NCBI GenBank assembly: GCA_964653285.1
Contig: CAZZEX010000077.1
Location: forward strand, 1-23,727
DNA length: 23,727 nucleotides
From: CAZZEX01 sp964653285
GTDB lineage: Bacteria > Chloroflexota > Anaerolineae > B4-G1
Direction: 5' to 3'
The number at the start of each line of letters is the position of its first letter. Position 1 is the first letter of the stretch. Both the position numbers and the translations under genes were made by a program. This document shows, piece after piece, positions 5,771 to 13,166 of this stretch. The notes beneath the pieces are model-generated. The model saw only the letters and a program-made list of their open reading frames with translations. It was not told the DNA's origin and did not search any database.

Positions 5771-8700
5771 CTATTCGGTGATGGTGAACAGACCCCCATC
5801 GCTGCGCCCGAACACCTCGGGGAAGTACATCTCGTAGGCGTGGGTGGGGATCACTCCGTACTCGCCGGGCAGGCTGGCGCGGATGAGGTAGGTGTACTCA
5901 TACGTGCCCCGAGGCAGGTAGGTGGCGAAGAGCACCGCCTTCTCGTCGCGCAGTTCGGTGTGGCTGAACCACCACCAGCCCCAGCCGCCGCCCCACGGGT
6001 CGCGCCGGTCGGTGCGAGTCAGTTCGGGCTCCTGGCCGACGACGCTGGTCGTCTTGAGGCTCTGGTCCACCCCCTCGGCGCCGGCCGGGAAGGGATCCTC
6101 GACCACCACGTAGTGCAGGTCGTTTGGGGCGATGATGGTCAGTTTTACCTGGATCACGTCGCCCACCTGTGCCTGCGTTATCGCCCGGCACGGCTCATCC
6201 TCCGACCCGCAATCGGCCAGCGTATACTTTCGGCTCACGATGATGCCCCGGCTGAGGGCGGTCACCTCCTCCACCGGCTTGAAGTAGCGCAGGTACAGGC
6301 TGTAGTACAGCCGGCCGGTCCCCTCGTCCTGCCCTTCGGGCGCCCAGCGCTCGATGACGACACGGTTGGCCTCGTCGGCCAGGAGGTCGGCGACCTCGAT
6401 TTGCAGTTTGACCGTCTGGTCAATGTTTTCGCGGGCCACGCTCCCCTCGCCCAGCGGTTCACCGTTGACGACCACCTGCCAGTTGTACGCTCCCTCCAGT
6501 TCGCCAGTGGCGACCATCCAGTCGGTGAGCGCTAGAATAGCCCAGGCGGTCTCCTGCGTCGTCTCCCAATAGCCGTCCTGGCGGGCGACCATCAGCCAGC
6601 GGACAGCGTTGGGGGCCAGACCCCCTCCCCGTCCCTCCCCCTGCGAGGAGGAGGGGCTTTCCCCCTCGGAGGGGGGATTGGAGGGGGTGTCCAGCCGCGC
6701 CAGGGCCGCCAGCACGATGGCGGTGGAACGGGTGTCGGTGTTCATCGCGTAGTAGTCCGTCTGCGCCTCCTCCCAGTGCGCGCCGGTAGCGCTAACGACG
6801 GCGGCGGTGGTGATATCGGAGAGCAGGGTGTCCACGCGAGCCGGTTTATCCGGCTCCAGCAGGCCCAAGGCCATGGCCAGGTAGGCCTGGCCAAAGGTGT
6901 CCAGCACGTCGCGCTGGTCGAAGAGGGCGACGGTGCGCCCCAGGTCCCCCTGACCGGCCTCAGCAAGGACGTACAGGATAAAGGCCTGCCGGTTGGCCTG
7001 CCAATGATGCTCCACGTCCCTGGGTTTGACCAGACTACCTTGCAGGAAGACCACCGCCCGTTCCATCACTCCTTCGTCCACCACGAAGCCGGCCCGCTCC
7101 GCCTCGACCAGCCCCAGCAGGACGTAGGCGGTCAGGTAAGGGTCGGGCTCGTCTATGATCCACCAACCCCAGCCGCCGTCGTAGTGCTGCTGGTTGTAAA
7201 GCCGTTGCAGGCCGGTGCTGACCAGTTCCGGGAGACTTGTCTCCAGGTCGGGCCGGTCGAGCCCCAGTTCCTTGAAGGCGCGGTAGGTGACGACGTTGGG
7301 CAGGAAGCGACTGACCGTCTGCTCGGTACATTCGTAGGGATAGTGTTCCAGGTAATCGAGCCCGTCCGCCATACCGGCCGCCAGCGACGGGTCCACGTGT
7401 ACCGAAAGTTCTCCCTGGGTGGGGTCGTAACTGGGGGGCAGCACCACCGCCTCAAGTCGTTGCCCGTCGGCGTCGAAATGGCCAGCGGTGGCGACCACCT
7501 CGGGCGTGCTGGAACGGTAGACCGGCAGGGTGATTTCGACGGCGTCGGAGACCCCTCCCCCAGCCCCTCCCCTACGAGGAGAGGGGGGTTGAACTCCCCC
7601 CCCTCCCAGGGGAGAGCCGGAGGGGGGTGTGCTGGCTAACTGCCCCACCGCCTTCGCGCCGAAGCGCAGCGTGCACCAGCCTGAAGAGCCGGTGCTGGGC
7701 TCCGGCGTGTCCTCCACCGTCACCGGCCACGTCACCTTGACCTTATCGTTGGCGGGAATGCTAACTCGCAACCCCTCCCCCGGCCCCTCCCCTGTGAGGG
7801 GAGAGGGGGCGCCGATTTGCAACCCATCTGCCTCGAAGACGACCTCCACCTGCAGTGTCCTGTCGGTGTTGTTGTGCACCACGGCCGCCAGTTCCGCCTG
7901 GTCGCCGACGACGAAGAAGCGCGGCGCCACCGGGCGAATCAGCAGGTCTTTGGTGCTCACGACGTCCACGTCGGCCTGACCGACCAGCGTTTCGGCAGTG
8001 ATGCCCCGGGCGCCCATACGCCAGGTAGTCAGATTGTCGGGCAGTTCCACACGGACCTCCGCGTGGCCGTCTTCGTCGGTGCGGACGGTCGGGTTCCAGT
8101 AGGCAGTGTCGCGGAAGCGGCGCCGCACGACGCCGAACTCCTCGCCCAAGCCGCCGCCACCTCCCCCCTTGGCTTCGGAGGCCACCGCCAGGTTGATGCG
8201 TTCTGCCGAGAGGGTCAGCCCGCTGGCTGTGCGCACGCCCAGCCCCCGCTCGCGCCAGAAGTGGTCCACGATGTCCCGCCCCGGCTGGTCGGCCAGCGAA
8301 ATCACCGACAGGTCCACCAGGTTGAGGGCCAGTTCGGCCTCGACCGGATGTCCTTCGCTGTCGCTGACGTTCACGTCGTAGGTCACCGTCTCGCCCGGCC
8401 GGTAGTGCTCGTCGGGCGGTCTGTCAGGCGTCAGCGCGATGCTCAACTCTTTCTCCGTGGTCTCAATGGGCAGTTCGACGTAGCCGATCTTAAAACTGGG
8501 CAGCAGGTTCCCCCCCTCAGTCCCCCCCATGGGGGGGGAGGTCTCCTCCCCTCTTTCCCCCCCAGTGGGGGGGATGAAGGGGGGGCTCACGATAACCACC
8601 GACACGAAGACGTTGGGGATGAGATCCTCGGTGATGGGAATCTCGATCTGCTCCGAGTTGGTCTCCAGGGTTTGCACCCAGTGGCGGTAGATGTGCCCCC

Positions 8701-11700
8701 GCTCAATGGTGATGAGCGCTTTGACCGGGCCCTGGTAGGGGTGGGGGATGAGGATGGTCGCCGTGTCGCCGACTTTATATTGCCGTTGGTCGGCCACCAG
8801 GTCAATGCGGTCGTTGTTCTCCTGCCGCCAACTGACGTAGCGGAGTCCGCTGACCCACGTGTAGGTGGAACTGCGGACCTCCCCTCCTCTTTCCCCCCCA
8901 TTGGGGGAGATGAGGGGGGGGAGGCCGCTGGCGGTCACTTTGTAGACGCCGCCTTTCTTGGGGGTGAAGGCCACCGCTGCTTCGCCATCGTCGTCCGTCG
9001 TCACCGTGGTGGTGAAGACCGGCACGTCCTCGACGGTGCTTTCCCAGTAGTAGTGGCCGTCTTCCGCCTGTTTGCGGACGCTGTACCAGTTGTGCTCGGC
9101 GAAGACGACGGTCAACTCCCGGTCCGGCGACGGGGCGCTGGCCCAGTCCACGGTGATGATGTCCACGCTGTTCTCTTTGTCCACTCTGCCGACGTACTGC
9201 TCGGGGCGCAGACCGATGTAGTACAGTCCCTTGTGCACGACCGCCTCGGTGCGGTTGCTCACCTCCTGGTTGTTGACGTCGGTGACGGTCACCTCCAGCG
9301 TGAAGCGCTGGCTGGCGACGTATGCGGCGATGTCGGCTTCGAGGTTGAATGTGAAGCGCCCCTCTGCGTCGGTGGTACCGGTCCCTTCGGCGATGAGTTC
9401 ACCGTAGGAGCCGTAGTAATCTTCGCGTTGGTAGCGGCTGAAGTCGTAGTCGGTGAAGTCCCACCAGCCTTCGCCCTGGTAGTCGAAGAAGTAATCAGTG
9501 GAGAGGACGGAGTAGCGCACCTCGGCGCTGGCGACGGGGCCGCCGAAGTAATAGGTCGCCTGGGCGGTGACGTTGATCTCGTCGCCCTGGACGTACTCCG
9601 GCCTGTCCGTCTCGACCGTCACCTGGAACTCTGGCTTGCGGTACTCGGCGACCTGGAAGCCAACGCTGAAGTGTTCCTTCTCGTAGGTGGCCTCGATGGA
9701 GTAGTAACCAAGAGCCGCCTCTTCGCCCAGCGTGAATTCGCCGTCCAGCGTGCCCATGTCGCTGGCGGGCAGGTCGTCCTCAAAGACTTTCGTGCCCTGC
9801 GAATCCCAGATGACGACGCTGACTTCGGTGTCCCCCGTGGGCAGGGAGTAGTGGGCGTCGTCGTCCTCCCGCAGAATCCCTTTGAAGTAGACCTTCTGGC
9901 CGGGGCGGTAGATGGCCCGCTCGGTGAAGAAGTAGGCGGTGAAGGGCTCCAGGTAGTCCTCCACCGGCAGGTCGAATTTCCATGGCGTGATGCCCTCGGC
10001 CCACCGGCTGCTGATAGCGGCGAAGTCCTCGTCCGGGTTGTCCGGGTCGCTGGCGAAGGCGAAAATGGGATCCCACGGGTCTATCGGCCGGTGCTCCTCG
10101 CCGACGAACACACCGTCCTGGCCGGTCGTCCCTTCCGCCAGGACTTTGGCACGTTCGTCCATCACCACGACGGGCAGGTCGGGCAGCACGTCGCCGGAGC
10201 GCAGGTCGGTGGCCCAGACCAGCGATTCGGTGGCGGTCGTCTTGAGGCTCAGGTTGTGCCGGGAGACGACCAACATCTCTTTCTCGACTGCGACCGGCGT
10301 GAACGGCTGCGCTTCGGGGTAGACGGCATCGGAGTCAGCCCACACCTCCAGGTAATAGAGGCCCGGCGGTAGGGGCGACGCATCGCCGGATAGTTTGGTG
10401 CCGTAGATGAGGCTTTGGTTCAGCGGCGGCTTCACGTCCAATGACCACTGGCGAATGAGGTTCTCCCGGTTCTCAGGGCCTCTGTAGTCCTCCCAGTAGT
10501 CCCACCAGCGATCCCCATTGGCGCGCAAGAAGTCCTCTAACGGCATCCGGTAGAGGGCGAAGTTGACCCGGCTCACGTTGCGGACGGTCACGTAGGCCAT
10601 TGTCCGTGTGTAAGCGTTGTAGGTGCCGACGCGATCAGGGGTGTGCAGGTAGATCAGCGGGTTCCGGGCGCGGGTGCGCCAGCGGATAGTGGTGTCCTGG
10701 CCCAGTTTTTGGCCGTAACGCCCCTGGACGTCGCCGCTGATGGTCACTTCGTAGCCAGTATTGGGCTCAATGGGGAAGGAGATTTCGAGTTCGGTGTTGC
10801 TATCCCACCAGTAGGTGAAGACTTCCGTCGCCGCGACGGTGGGGCGGGCTTCCCCCCCAGAGTTGGGGGGGGGCGGGGGGGGGCTGATTGTGAAGTTGCC
10901 GTTGATGGATTCAGGGTCCATCGGGCTGGAGAAGGTGATATCCAGCCCGCCCCACGGGTCGGCGCGCACCTCGCCGTCGGCCGGGTCGGTGCGGACGATG
11001 CGCGGATACGCGATGGTGTCGAAGGTCCACACGTAGGGCTTTTGGGTGCCGGCCTGTCCGCTGACCCCTTTCGCGCCCTGGGCGACTGTCGCCCTGTACG
11101 CGGCGGTGAAATCGAGCGGCTGGTTGGGGGTGAAACTCATTGTCTCCACGCCCACCCGCTCTGGCCCCTCGCCGCGATCCCACGACCACCCGTAGGGTTC
11201 ATAGGCGTACCCACGTGGCTGGATCAACCCCTCGTCGTGCCACTCGAAGGTGCCCTCTACCGCTTCGCTGGTAGCCAGGTTCTTCAGTTTAAAGGCAGCC
11301 TCGGCCGATGCGTGATCCATCGGCTGGTTGAAGGCGACGTGGATGGTCGGCTCGGTGCTGACGTAGATGGTGTCTGCGTCAGGGTGGGTGGCGACGACGG
11401 CCGGCATGACCGTGGTGAACTCCCAGGTGAAGTCGTCGGCCAGCACACCGCCGGTGGTGTCGGCCAACCCGGCGGCGACCCGCGCCTTGTAGGTAGTGGC
11501 GGGTTCAAACCCCTCGTCTGGAGTGAAGATGTAGATCGAGGTGTTGAGCCATTCTCCTTTGCCGCGCACCGGCGGCACGAAGGTGAGGGGCTGCGGCAGG
11601 TTGCTCTGGTCCTCGATGGCGGTCAAGGGCACCACCGGCCGGTTGAAGAGGACGGTGACAGCGGCATCGGTGGCGACCTCGATGGTGTCCTCGGCCGGCT

Positions 11701-12145
11701 GCACTCCAGCCACCTCCAGGAAGCCGACGGTGGTGAAGTGAAATTGCACTGGGGTTTCCAGCGGAAGGCCGGCCTGGCTGCGGGCGTCTTCCTTGAGGGC
11801 GATGGTGTAACGAGTTGCCCGCTCAAAGCCTGCCCTGGCTGGCCTGAACTGCATCACGCGCGGGGTGGGCCACTCGAAGTCGCCGGCAACGGCGGGCTCG
11901 ATGGTGAAGGCGGTCTCCACCGTCTCCGCGTCCATCGCCTGGTCAAATACAAATTGCACCGGCGCTTCAAGTTGCTGCTCCTCGCTCCGGGCCGGCGTCA
12001 CCCGGACGACCTGCGGCGGCAGCGGCGCGGCCGGCGTCGGCGTAGGCGGCGCTGGTCGGGGTCCCACACAGCATGCCGAGAGAAGTGCGCTGAGGATGAC
12101 CAGGATGGAGATTAAAGTGGCGAAGTGTCGTCTGTTGAGTTTCAT
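5771..12145 (-). CDS. Alpha-2-macroglobulin family lipoprotein (bacterial protease trap)
   Basis: 2,124 residues. ATG at 12145 has AGGAGG 7 bases upstream. The N-terminus is a lipoprotein signal (LISILVILSALLSAC, lipobox LSAC, then Cys) and a Pro/Thr spacer, so the mature protein should be lipid-anchored to the outer face of the membrane. Residues about 44-495 are four Big_5-type Ig-like domains (repeated motif VxFNQPMD / FTFDxAMD-like with TTYKARV). The macroglobulin domains follow (YFFTERAIYRPGQKVYFKG at about 745; TWRMGARGITAETLVGQADV before the thioester region). The thioester motif is YECTEQ, with Cys at residue 1606 (codon 7328-7330). A helical thioester domain (GGWGWWIIDEPDPYLTAYVL) and a C-terminal receptor-like domain end the protein. 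Bacterial A2Ms trap attacking proteases covalently. It is longer than most relatives, partly through six repeat-derived inserts. Its usual partner PBP1C lies upstream. Confidence 0.93.
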   Translation of the reverse strand: MKLNRRHFATLISILVILSALLSACCVGPRPAPPTPTPAAPLPPQVVRVTPARSEEQQLEAPVQFVFDQAMDAETVETAFTIEPAVAGDFEWPTPRVMQFRPARAGFERATRYTIALKEDARSQAGLPLETPVQFHFTTVGFLEVAGVQPAEDTIEVATDAAVTVLFNRPVVPLTAIEDQSNLPQPLTFVPPVRGKGEWLNTSIYIFTPDEGFEPATTYKARVAAGLADTTGGVLADDFTWEFTTVMPAVVATHPDADTIYVSTEPTIHVAFNQPMDHASAEAAFKLKNLATSEAVEGTFEWHDEGLIQPRGYAYEPYGWSWDRGEGPERVGVETMSFTPNQPLDFTAAYRATVAQGAKGVSGQAGTQKPYVWTFDTIAYPRIVRTDPADGEVRADPWGGLDITFSSPMDPESINGNFTISPPPPPPNSGGEARPTVAATEVFTYWWDSNTELEISFPIEPNTGYEVTISGDVQGRYGQKLGQDTTIRWRTRARNPLIYLHTPDRVGTYNAYTRTMAYVTVRNVSRVNFALYRMPLEDFLRANGDRWWDYWEDYRGPENRENLIRQWSLDVKPPLNQSLIYGTKLSGDASPLPPGLYYLEVWADSDAVYPEAQPFTPVAVEKEMLVVSRHNLSLKTTATESLVWATDLRSGDVLPDLPVVVMDERAKVLAEGTTGQDGVFVGEEHRPIDPWDPIFAFASDPDNPDEDFAAISSRWAEGITPWKFDLPVEDYLEPFTAYFFTERAIYRPGQKVYFKGILREDDDAHYSLPTGDTEVSVVIWDSQGTKVFEDDLPASDMGTLDGEFTLGEEAALGYYSIEATYEKEHFSVGFQVAEYRKPEFQVTVETDRPEYVQGDEINVTAQATYYFGGPVASAEVRYSVLSTDYFFDYQGEGWWDFTDYDFSRYQREDYYGSYGELIAEGTGTTDAEGRFTFNLEADIAAYVASQRFTLEVTVTDVNNQEVSNRTEAVVHKGLYYIGLRPEQYVGRVDKENSVDIITVDWASAPSPDRELTVVFAEHNWYSVRKQAEDGHYYWESTVEDVPVFTTTVTTDDDGEAAVAFTPKKGGVYKVTASGLPPLISPNGGERGGEVRSSTYTWVSGLRYVSWRQENNDRIDLVADQRQYKVGDTATILIPHPYQGPVKALITIERGHIYRHWVQTLETNSEQIEIPITEDLIPNVFVSVVIVSPPFIPPTGGERGEETSPPMGGTEGGNLLPSFKIGYVELPIETTEKELSIALTPDRPPDEHYRPGETVTYDVNVSDSEGHPVEAELALNLVDLSVISLADQPGRDIVDHFWRERGLGVRTASGLTLSAERINLAVASEAKGGGGGGLGEEFGVVRRRFRDTAYWNPTVRTDEDGHAEVRVELPDNLTTWRMGARGITAETLVGQADVDVVSTKDLLIRPVAPRFFVVGDQAELAAVVHNNTDRTLQVEVVFEADGLQIGAPSPLTGEGPGEGLRVSIPANDKVKVTWPVTVEDTPEPSTGSSGWCTLRFGAKAVGQLASTPPSGSPLGGGGVQPPSPRRGGAGGGVSDAVEITLPVYRSSTPEVVATAGHFDADGQRLEAVVLPPSYDPTQGELSVHVDPSLAAGMADGLDYLEHYPYECTEQTVSRFLPNVVTYRAFKELGLDRPDLETSLPELVSTGLQRLYNQQHYDGGWGWWIIDEPDPYLTAYVLLGLVEAERAGFVVDEGVMERAVVFLQGSLVKPRDVEHHWQANRQAFILYVLAEAGQGDLGRTVALFDQRDVLDTFGQAYLAMALGLLEPDKPARVDTLLSDITTAAVVSATGAHWEEAQTDYYAMNTDTRSTAIVLAALARLDTPSNPPSEGESPSSSQGEGRGGGLAPNAVRWLMVARQDGYWETTQETAWAILALTDWMVATGELEGAYNWQVVVNGEPLGEGSVARENIDQTVKLQIEVADLLADEANRVVIERWAPEGQDEGTGRLYYSLYLRYFKPVEEVTALSRGIIVSRKYTLADCGSEDEPCRAITQAQVGDVIQVKLTIIAPNDLHYVVVEDPFPAGAEGVDQSLKTTSVVGQEPELTRTDRRDPWGGGWGWWWFSHTELRDEKAVLFATYLPRGTYEYTYLIRASLPGEYGVIPTHAYEMYFPEVFGRSDGGLFTITE
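6616..6690 (-). repeat. In-frame G/C-run insert f in A2M
   Basis: C- and G-run palindromic sequence encoding about residues 1819-1844, a low-complexity stretch TPSNPPSEGESPSSS then QGEGRGGG inside the helical thioester domain. It looks like two units end to end. Confidence 0.65.
7550..7631 (-). repeat. In-frame G/C-run insert e in A2M
   Basis: Two palindromic units encode STPPSGSPLGGGGVQPPSP and RRGGAGGG (about residues 1506-1532), in the segment just before the thioester domain. The core matches the unit at 7765-7813. Confidence 0.65.
7765..7813 (-). repeat. In-frame G/C-run insert d in A2M
   Basis: Encodes PSPLTGEGPGEGL (about residues 1445-1461). This is the cleanest copy and matches the PA14 linker unit (3400-3442) in sense and reading frame. 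Confidence 0.7.
8504..8588 (-). repeat. In-frame G/C-run insert c in A2M (double unit)
   Basis: Encodes PPFIPPTGGERGEETSPPMG then GTEGG (about residues 1187-1214). Two palindromes, each with a C-run / G-run pair, stand in tandem between macroglobulin domains. Confidence 0.65.
8876..8923 (-). repeat. In-frame G/C-run insert b in A2M
   Basis: Encodes PPLISPNGGERGGEV (about residues 1075-1091). The NGGERG core parallels TGGERG of insert c, so both come from one repeat family. Confidence 0.65.
10846..10885 (-). repeat. In-frame G/C-run insert a in A2M
   Basis: Encodes SPPPPPPNSGGEA (about residues 421-434) inside the fourth Ig-like domain. The long C and G runs also make it a likely site of length instability. 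Confidence 0.6.
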
Positions 12146-12193
12146 CTGCGCGCCTCCTCGGGGGCCGTTGGCGAGAACGTGAGTTTCAGGACA

Positions 12194-12373
12194 TTAGTGT
12201 ATGTCAATTCGGCCCTCCCACACACCCGGCACACCCCGCACGCGCTTGATACGCAAAGAGGGATGGTTGGGGTTCTCTCGGAATAGCAGAAATGTTTTCC
12301 CTGCCTTGACCTGAACCTTGCGGGGGAGCCGCCTAAAGGCTTTCTTGAAAGATGGGAGCCGCCTGTATTTCAC
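12194..12373 (-). pseudogene. Truncated RelE/ParE-type toxin
   Basis: GTG at 12373 opens 59 codons: YRRLPSFKKAFRRLPRKVQV, then KAGKTFLLFRENPNHPSLRI, then KRVRGVPGVWEGRIDIH and a TAA. The NPxHPSLRxK...WEGR pattern is that of RelE-superfamily toxins, which normally continue with a Tyr-Arg and a last strand (for example YRxTFE). Here the stop falls where that Tyr is expected, and a short KLTFS reading appears nearby in another frame, so I infer a nonsense change plus frameshift. The start overlaps the antitoxin stop (GTGA). The remnant ends about 50 bases before the A2M start. Confidence 0.62.
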
Positions 12374-12426
12374 GCTCGCTTCACTTCGTCCAGGTCAAGC
12401 CCCAAGTCCTGCAAAAAATCTTCCAT
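12370..12426 (-). pseudogene. Antitoxin fragment paired with the RelE remnant
   Basis: An 18-codon frame, MEDFLQDLGLDLDEVKRA, ends in a TGA that overlaps the toxin GTG, the usual coupling of an antitoxin to its toxin. It is far too short for a complete antitoxin, and its 5' side is the inverted-repeat element at 12428-12519. I read it as the C-terminal stump of an antitoxin cut by that element. Confidence 0.5.
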
Positions 12427-12427
12427 C

Positions 12428-12530
12428 GTCACCCTGAGCGGCCTGCCCTGAGCGCAGTGAAGGGAAGCGAAGGGCCTCCACCAGAGCAGAGGGAGATTCT
12501 TCGCTACGCTCAGAATGACGGCTAGCCGTC
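12428..12530. repeat. MITE-like element with CTGAGCG ends, plus 14-bp palindrome
   Basis: Near-inverted ends GTCACCCTGAGCG (12428-12440) and CGCTCAGAATGAC (12507-12519) match at 11 of 13 positions and enclose smaller CTGAGCG/GAAGGG repeats. The end sequence 'GTCATTCTGAGCG...GAAGAATC' is a familiar interspersed bacterial repeat. It abuts a perfect palindrome, GACGGCTAGCCGTC (12517-12530), which contains the stop codon of the HhH-like gene. Confidence 0.65.
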
Positions 12531-13106
12531 AGGGCGACTTTTGCGATACTGCCATATTTCCCATTCAACTTCCCTGAGATCTGAAAGAGCAGTCCTATCC
12601 TGTATGATATGCAAGACTCTCAAGTACTTTGGGTATATCCGTTGATAGATCTCTTCCCATTTCCTTTTTGAAGTTTCATCGAATTCTTCTTTGACCTCTT
12701 TTACGATGGCCTTTAGTTCGTCATTATCAGGAATCCCAAAGATACCCTTGATTTCCTCATAGGCCTCTTCTTGCCTGAAAAATCTGAACATCTTCCCATC
12801 AATTATGGCGAAGCGGTTAGGGTACCGAGCGGCAAGCAAGACAGAAGCAGTGGGGACACTTATTCCATGTATTCCACATAGTTGCTCAAATGGAGTGCAT
12901 ACATCATCAGTCTCTTTAGCCTCTTTGATAGCCTCATTTACAATCTTAAGAACGGATTCCCAAGGTTGACCGGGGTCGTGACTAAGTGGAGATTGTGACT
13001 TGAAGTTCTTAACTCGCAGTACGAGCTCCAGATCGTACTTGCCTGTTTTCTGAACCTTCTTGCATATATCTCTAAATTCCTTCACAGCAAAACCTTGCTC
13101 TTCCAT
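12522..13106 (-). CDS. HhH-GPD-like protein (DNA-glycosylase fold), function unknown
   Basis: A 194-residue protein. ATG at 13106 has GGAGG 7 bases upstream. Residues about 74-103, FEQLCGIHGISVPTASVLLA followed by RYPNRFAIID, fit the helix-hairpin-helix and following Asp of the HhH-GPD DNA-glycosylase superfamily (G-x-x-x-PTAS...P-x-x-F-x-I-I-D, with Asp103 in the catalytic-Asp place). The C-terminal third is charged and helical. There is no iron-sulfur cluster. The gene is visibly more AT-rich than its neighbours and splits the PBP1C and A2M genes, so horizontal acquisition is likely. It could be a repair or defence protein; the glycosylase fold is a motif-level inference. Confidence 0.6.
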   Translation of the reverse strand: MEEQGFAVKEFRDICKKVQKTGKYDLELVLRVKNFKSQSPLSHDPGQPWESVLKIVNEAIKEAKETDDVCTPFEQLCGIHGISVPTASVLLAARYPNRFAIIDGKMFRFFRQEEAYEEIKGIFGIPDNDELKAIVKEVKEEFDETSKRKWEEIYQRIYPKYLRVLHIIQDRTALSDLREVEWEIWQYRKSRPDG

Positions 13107-13166
13107 TGCGCAACCTCCTCACGCGAGTGGTAGACTCTCTCCCGATGGTTCGAGGCATTGACCTCC

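Noticed and set aside
7817..10372. 851-codon open frame on the plus strand opposite A2M (with another at 10643-12115)
   Set aside because: Antisense shadow of the A2M gene; no recognisable domains and composition typical of high-GC reverse frames.
12200..12205. TTGACA as -35 of an A2M promoter
   Set aside because: No acceptable -10 hexamer lies 16-18 bases downstream.
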